In this document: in pieces, positions 40,231 to 43,233 of the stretch | How positions within the stretch are numbered: the stretch's first letter is position 1 | How the letters are laid out: each line of letters starts with the position of its first letter | Source: Eubacterium sp. | Lineage (GTDB): Bacteria; Bacillota; Clostridia; Oscillospirales; Acutalibacteraceae | Reading direction: 5' to 3' | DNA: 43,233 bases | Assembly: GCA_017514345.1 (NCBI GenBank) | Contig: JAFWKC010000096.1 | Coordinates: 1 to 43,233, forward strand | The notes under the pieces: generated by a model | The model's database searches: none | Told to the model about the DNA's origin: nothing | What the model saw: the letters and a program-made list of their open reading frames with translations, nothing else | Position numbers and translations under genes: made by a program

Positions 40231-43050
40231 TTGAAGGACAAGCAAATAAGGAAAATCCTAATTGAATATTTGAAAGCAAGTAACTCTCGAATTAGAATAT
40301 TTCAGGAGAAAAGTATTGGCTCATCAATTTGTGATGTTATGACGGTTACAGATTGCCTTACCGGATATGAGATAAAAAGCGACTCGGATAATTATCAGCG
40401 CTTTGAATCGCAACAAAATTCTTATGACAGATTCTTTGATAAAAACTATATTGTTGTTGGTGAAAGTCATATTAAATCCGCAGAAAACAAGGTGCCTTCT
40501 CACTGGGGTATCGTTTGTATAAAAAGCAATAATATTGAGGTTATAAGAACTGCAAGAAAGAATCAGGATGTTAGAAGAAGGTCACAGCTTTCTGTGCTTT
40601 GGAAACTGGAACTGAAAAACTTGCTTATTATTAACAGTATGCCGCTATTTGCTCAAAAGGACAAAGGCTATATATCCGACAGAATTGCCGAAATAGTTGA
40701 CAGCGATACCCTTGGAAAGCAGATTGCAAACGAGCTTTTTAACAGGGATTACTCTACATACGAAGCGGAAGATTACACAATCAAGCAGGACAATCCTATA
40801 GTAACAAATCTTCCGGAAGCGGAAATTGTTGACAGCCTTTCGGAAGAAAATCTTACTGAATACACACTTGACCAGTGGATTGCACTTTATCATAGAGCGC
40901 AGATTGTTAGAGAAAAGAAAACTTTTGATTACGATAAGCAACTTGTTAAACGCACGGAGCATAATATCAAGTATACCGACATTACGCCAACGCTCGGTGC
41001 GCCCTGGATTTCGGAAGGCATTATTAATGAGTTTATTCAGTACTTATATGGAGAAGACGAATATAGACGGACATATCGTAAGCCGTATGCAAGAAGGGAG
41101 CCAATTACAGGAAGCTGGAATGTTTCCGAAAAGAAAGCTGACTCTACTTCATACAATACAAACATGACAAACACTTTTGGTACAAATCGTTTCAATGCGC
41201 TTCAGATATTGGAATCAACTTTGAACCTTCGTGAAATAAAAATCCACGACGCTACTGTTTTTAATCAAAAGGAAACGGTTGCGGCTCTTGAAAAGCAAAG
41301 AGTAATTGTTGAAGAATTTAATGAATGGGTGTGGAAAAGCGATGACAGAATATGGGAAATTGAAGAAGCGTATAACAAACTTTTCGACGGCTTTGAAAAA
41401 ACGTCTTATGACGGAAGCAAACTTGTATTTCCAGAAATGAATCCCAATTTTGAGCTTTATGATTACCAGAAGGATGCAGTACAAAAGATAATAACAACAA
41501 ATAATACACTCCTTGCTTTTGATGTTGGGGCAGGCAAAACATACATTATGATTGCCGCTGCAATGAAGCTCCGCGAAATGGGCGTTTCAAGGAAGAATAT
41601 GTTTGTTGTTCCTAACAATATTGTTGGTCAGTGGGAGAAAATCTTTACAGATCTGTATCCAAAAGCAAAGGTTTTAACAATTGAACCCAAAACGTTTAAA
41701 CTCAATATGCGAACCAAGGCGCTTGAACAGATGCGCGATGGTGATTACGATGGAATAATCATTGCTTACAGTTGTTTTGAAATGATACCGCTTTCGGTTG
41801 ATTATGTTAACCAGGAGCTGACGCGTAAAGTAAGAGTGATTGAAAACGCAATCGGTGAAATGCGGAGCAATTGGGAAACATGGGGCTCTTCGGCTCTTGA
41901 AAGAGAGAAAACCTACATTAAAAAAACTGTCTTTGATTTGATAGACAGTGTAAACTATGAATATCAGGGTATAACTTTTGATGAGCTTGAGGTTAACACT
42001 CTCTTTCTTGATGAGGCACACAACTATAAAAATATACCAATAAGAACTGCTCTGAAAAACTTGAACGGTATCAACACGAAGGGCTCTTTGAAATGTCTTG
42101 ATATGCAGAAAAAGATTAAATGCGTTCAGGATAATAACGGAGGCAGAGGGGCTGTACTTGCAACAGGAACGCCTCTTTGTAATTCTATTTCGGATGCATA
42201 TGCCATGCAGCTATATCTCCAACCGGATGAAATGAAGAAAAGAGAACTTGACAGATTTGACAACTGGGTAAAGACCTTTGCAATGCCTGAACAGCTTTGC
42301 GAAATTGATGTTGATACATCAAAATTCAGGATGGTTCGACGTTTTGTAAAATTCTTTAATCTGCCCGAGCTGTCGAAAATGTTTTCTCAGGTTGCTATAT
42401 TCCATGCGGTTGAGCCAAGGGACCTTCCCGATTTTAACGGCTACAATGATATAGTTATAAAGAAAAACCCCGCATTGTCGGCATATATGCTTTCGTTAAG
42501 TGAAAGAGCCGATTTGATTCGTGATAAAGCCGTGGACAAGCATACTGATAATATGCTTAAAGTAAGTACAGACGGAAGAAAAGCTGCACTTGATTTAAAC
42601 CTTGTAAGATGTGAACAGGCGTATGATGATTATTCAAAGGTATACCGCTGCGCAAAACAGGTTTATGAAGTATACAAATCAGATAAAACGTGTTCGCAGT
42701 TGATATTCTGCGATTACTCTACTCCCAAAACCGATGAGTTCGATGTATATAATAAGGTCAAAGAACTATTAATGTCCTTCGGTGTTATAGAAAATGAAAT
42801 AGCCTTTATTCATTCCTACACAACCGAGACAAGAAAACTAAAGTTGTATGAAGCCGTAAACAATGCTAAAATCAAAATCCTTATCGGCTCAACATTCAAA
42901 CTCGGTATAGGTGCAAATGTTCAAACAAAACTTAAAGCAATTCATCATCTTGACGCACCATGGAGACCTGCAGATGTAGGACGGATTTTGCGGACATTCA
43001 AAATAAAAAAGAATGTGGAGGTAACAGACAATGGCAAAGACAATTTTTGA
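40231..43050 (+). CDS. Nuclease-like (sce7726-type) plus SNF2 helicase fusion, C-terminally truncated
   Basis: The start is TTG at 40231 after GGTGAGA. Residues 1-100 look like the sce7726/MmcB group of PD-(D/E)xK nuclease-like domains, with Asp35 and the GYEIKSDSD segment (Glu47, Lys49). Residues 400-930 form an SNF2/superfamily-2 helicase: FELYDYQKDAV near 408, Walker A DVGAGKT at 431-437, LDEAH at 593-597, ATGTPLCNS at 644-652, and GIGANVQTKLKAIHHLDAPW near 900. It then reads RPADVGRILRTF and stops, where full-length relatives continue into the QxxGRxxRxGQ motif VI. The last codons overlap the tnpV start. The motor is probably inactive or altered. Confidence 0.85.
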   Translation: MKDKQIRKILIEYLKASNSRIRIFQEKSIGSSICDVMTVTDCLTGYEIKSDSDNYQRFESQQNSYDRFFDKNYIVVGESHIKSAENKVPSHWGIVCIKSNNIEVIRTARKNQDVRRRSQLSVLWKLELKNLLIINSMPLFAQKDKGYISDRIAEIVDSDTLGKQIANELFNRDYSTYEAEDYTIKQDNPIVTNLPEAEIVDSLSEENLTEYTLDQWIALYHRAQIVREKKTFDYDKQLVKRTEHNIKYTDITPTLGAPWISEGIINEFIQYLYGEDEYRRTYRKPYARREPITGSWNVSEKKADSTSYNTNMTNTFGTNRFNALQILESTLNLREIKIHDATVFNQKETVAALEKQRVIVEEFNEWVWKSDDRIWEIEEAYNKLFDGFEKTSYDGSKLVFPEMNPNFELYDYQKDAVQKIITTNNTLLAFDVGAGKTYIMIAAAMKLREMGVSRKNMFVVPNNIVGQWEKIFTDLYPKAKVLTIEPKTFKLNMRTKALEQMRDGDYDGIIIAYSCFEMIPLSVDYVNQELTRKVRVIENAIGEMRSNWETWGSSALEREKTYIKKTVFDLIDSVNYEYQGITFDELEVNTLFLDEAHNYKNIPIRTALKNLNGINTKGSLKCLDMQKKIKCVQDNNGGRGAVLATGTPLCNSISDAYAMQLYLQPDEMKKRELDRFDNWVKTFAMPEQLCEIDVDTSKFRMVRRFVKFFNLPELSKMFSQVAIFHAVEPRDLPDFNGYNDIVIKKNPALSAYMLSLSERADLIRDKAVDKHTDNMLKVSTDGRKAALDLNLVRCEQAYDDYSKVYRCAKQVYEVYKSDKTCSQLIFCDYSTPKTDEFDVYNKVKELLMSFGVIENEIAFIHSYTTETRKLKLYEAVNNAKIKILIGSTFKLGIGANVQTKLKAIHHLDAPWRPADVGRILRTFKIKKNVEVTDNGKDNF

Positions 43051-43233
43051 GGAAATGGGCGGCAAATACGAAAGGCAAGGCGATTATTTAATACCGTGCT
43101 TAACTGTACCCGCCGAAGAAGAACAGCCGATAGGCATCTGGGGACAGCGGCATTTGGATTATCTGAAGCATCACTGCAAAGTTACATACACCAATCTTCT
43201 TACAAGCGGCAGACTTAACGCTTACCTTGCCGA
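43031..43233 (+). CDS. tnpV: TnpV-family protein (cut by the window end)
   Basis: The ATG at 43031 follows GGAGG. The first 67 residues match the TnpV start very closely: MAKTIFEEMGGKYERQGDY, then CLTVPAEEEQPIGIWGQRH and LLTSGRLNAYLA. This copy is nearer to the usual form of the family than the one at 28271. The gene overlaps the end of the helicase frame by 20 nt in another frame. The rest of the mobile element, and any recombinase, lie beyond the window. Confidence 0.92.
   Translation, partial: MAKTIFEEMGGKYERQGDYLIPCLTVPAEEEQPIGIWGQRHLDYLKHHCKVTYTNLLTSGRLNAYLA

Noticed and set aside
1-43233. CRISPR array
   Set aside because: No set of regularly spaced identical repeats of 24-40 bp is visible, and no cas gene is present; the only direct repeats are two-copy.

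Overview
The window reads as a chromosome segment of a spore-forming anaerobic Firmicute, most likely a gut Clostridia of the Ruminococcus/Oscillospiraceae type. The evidence is SpoIIE, a GH3 glucosidase with the reversed domain order known from ruminococci, a split transketolase, strong AGGAGG-type ribosome sites, and TnpV-family genes common in gut Clostridia. All identifications come from reading the sequence and recalling family motifs; no database was searched.

Layout. 1-2300: the end of a sensor histidine kinase, a decayed RHS/YD-repeat gene with an unknown membrane protein behind it, and a tRNA-Asn gene followed by a duplicated tRNA 3' end and a MITE-like inverted-repeat element. 2387-26524: a housekeeping block of higher GC. 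It holds purA and a stand-alone AICAR transformylase; two overlapping ATP-grasp ligases of unknown substrate; ddl-murF; a phosphohexomutase with a 31-residue membrane peptide gene downstream; a comM/yifB, LUD-protein and GT-C membrane glycosyltransferase run; a GH3 glucosidase; spoIIE followed by a GlmS-like protein whose catalytic Cys is replaced by Ser; a GH27 alpha-galactosidase; a membrane-embedded M28 peptidase; and the two transketolase halves.

26540-43233: an AT-richer accessory region containing TnpV-family genes at 28271 and at the right edge (43031). It carries a secreted triple-repeat surface protein, small exported Cys-rich proteins, a coupled GNAT/unknown/unknown operon, a CfxQ-type AAA+ ATPase with an unrecognised N-terminal half, a dual-specificity-type phosphatase, a probable structured RNA, a UDG-fold-like protein, a PPP phosphatase, and a Phd-Doc toxin-antitoxin pair with a visible promoter and palindrome. 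It ends with a retron-like reverse transcriptase, a stand-alone DnaB-like RecA ATPase, and a nuclease-SNF2 helicase fusion that stops at its last motif where tnpV begins.

The best candidate for an undescribed system is 37732-40165. A 12-bp inverted-repeat pair (a1/a2 of a putative msr-msd RNA) encloses small hairpins and ends 8 nt before a reverse transcriptase with YSDD and LPQGTSTSP motifs. That protein has about 180 extra C-terminal residues I cannot place, and the next gene is a DnaB-C-like ATPase. This is consistent with a retron whose effector is the RT tail, the ATPase or both.
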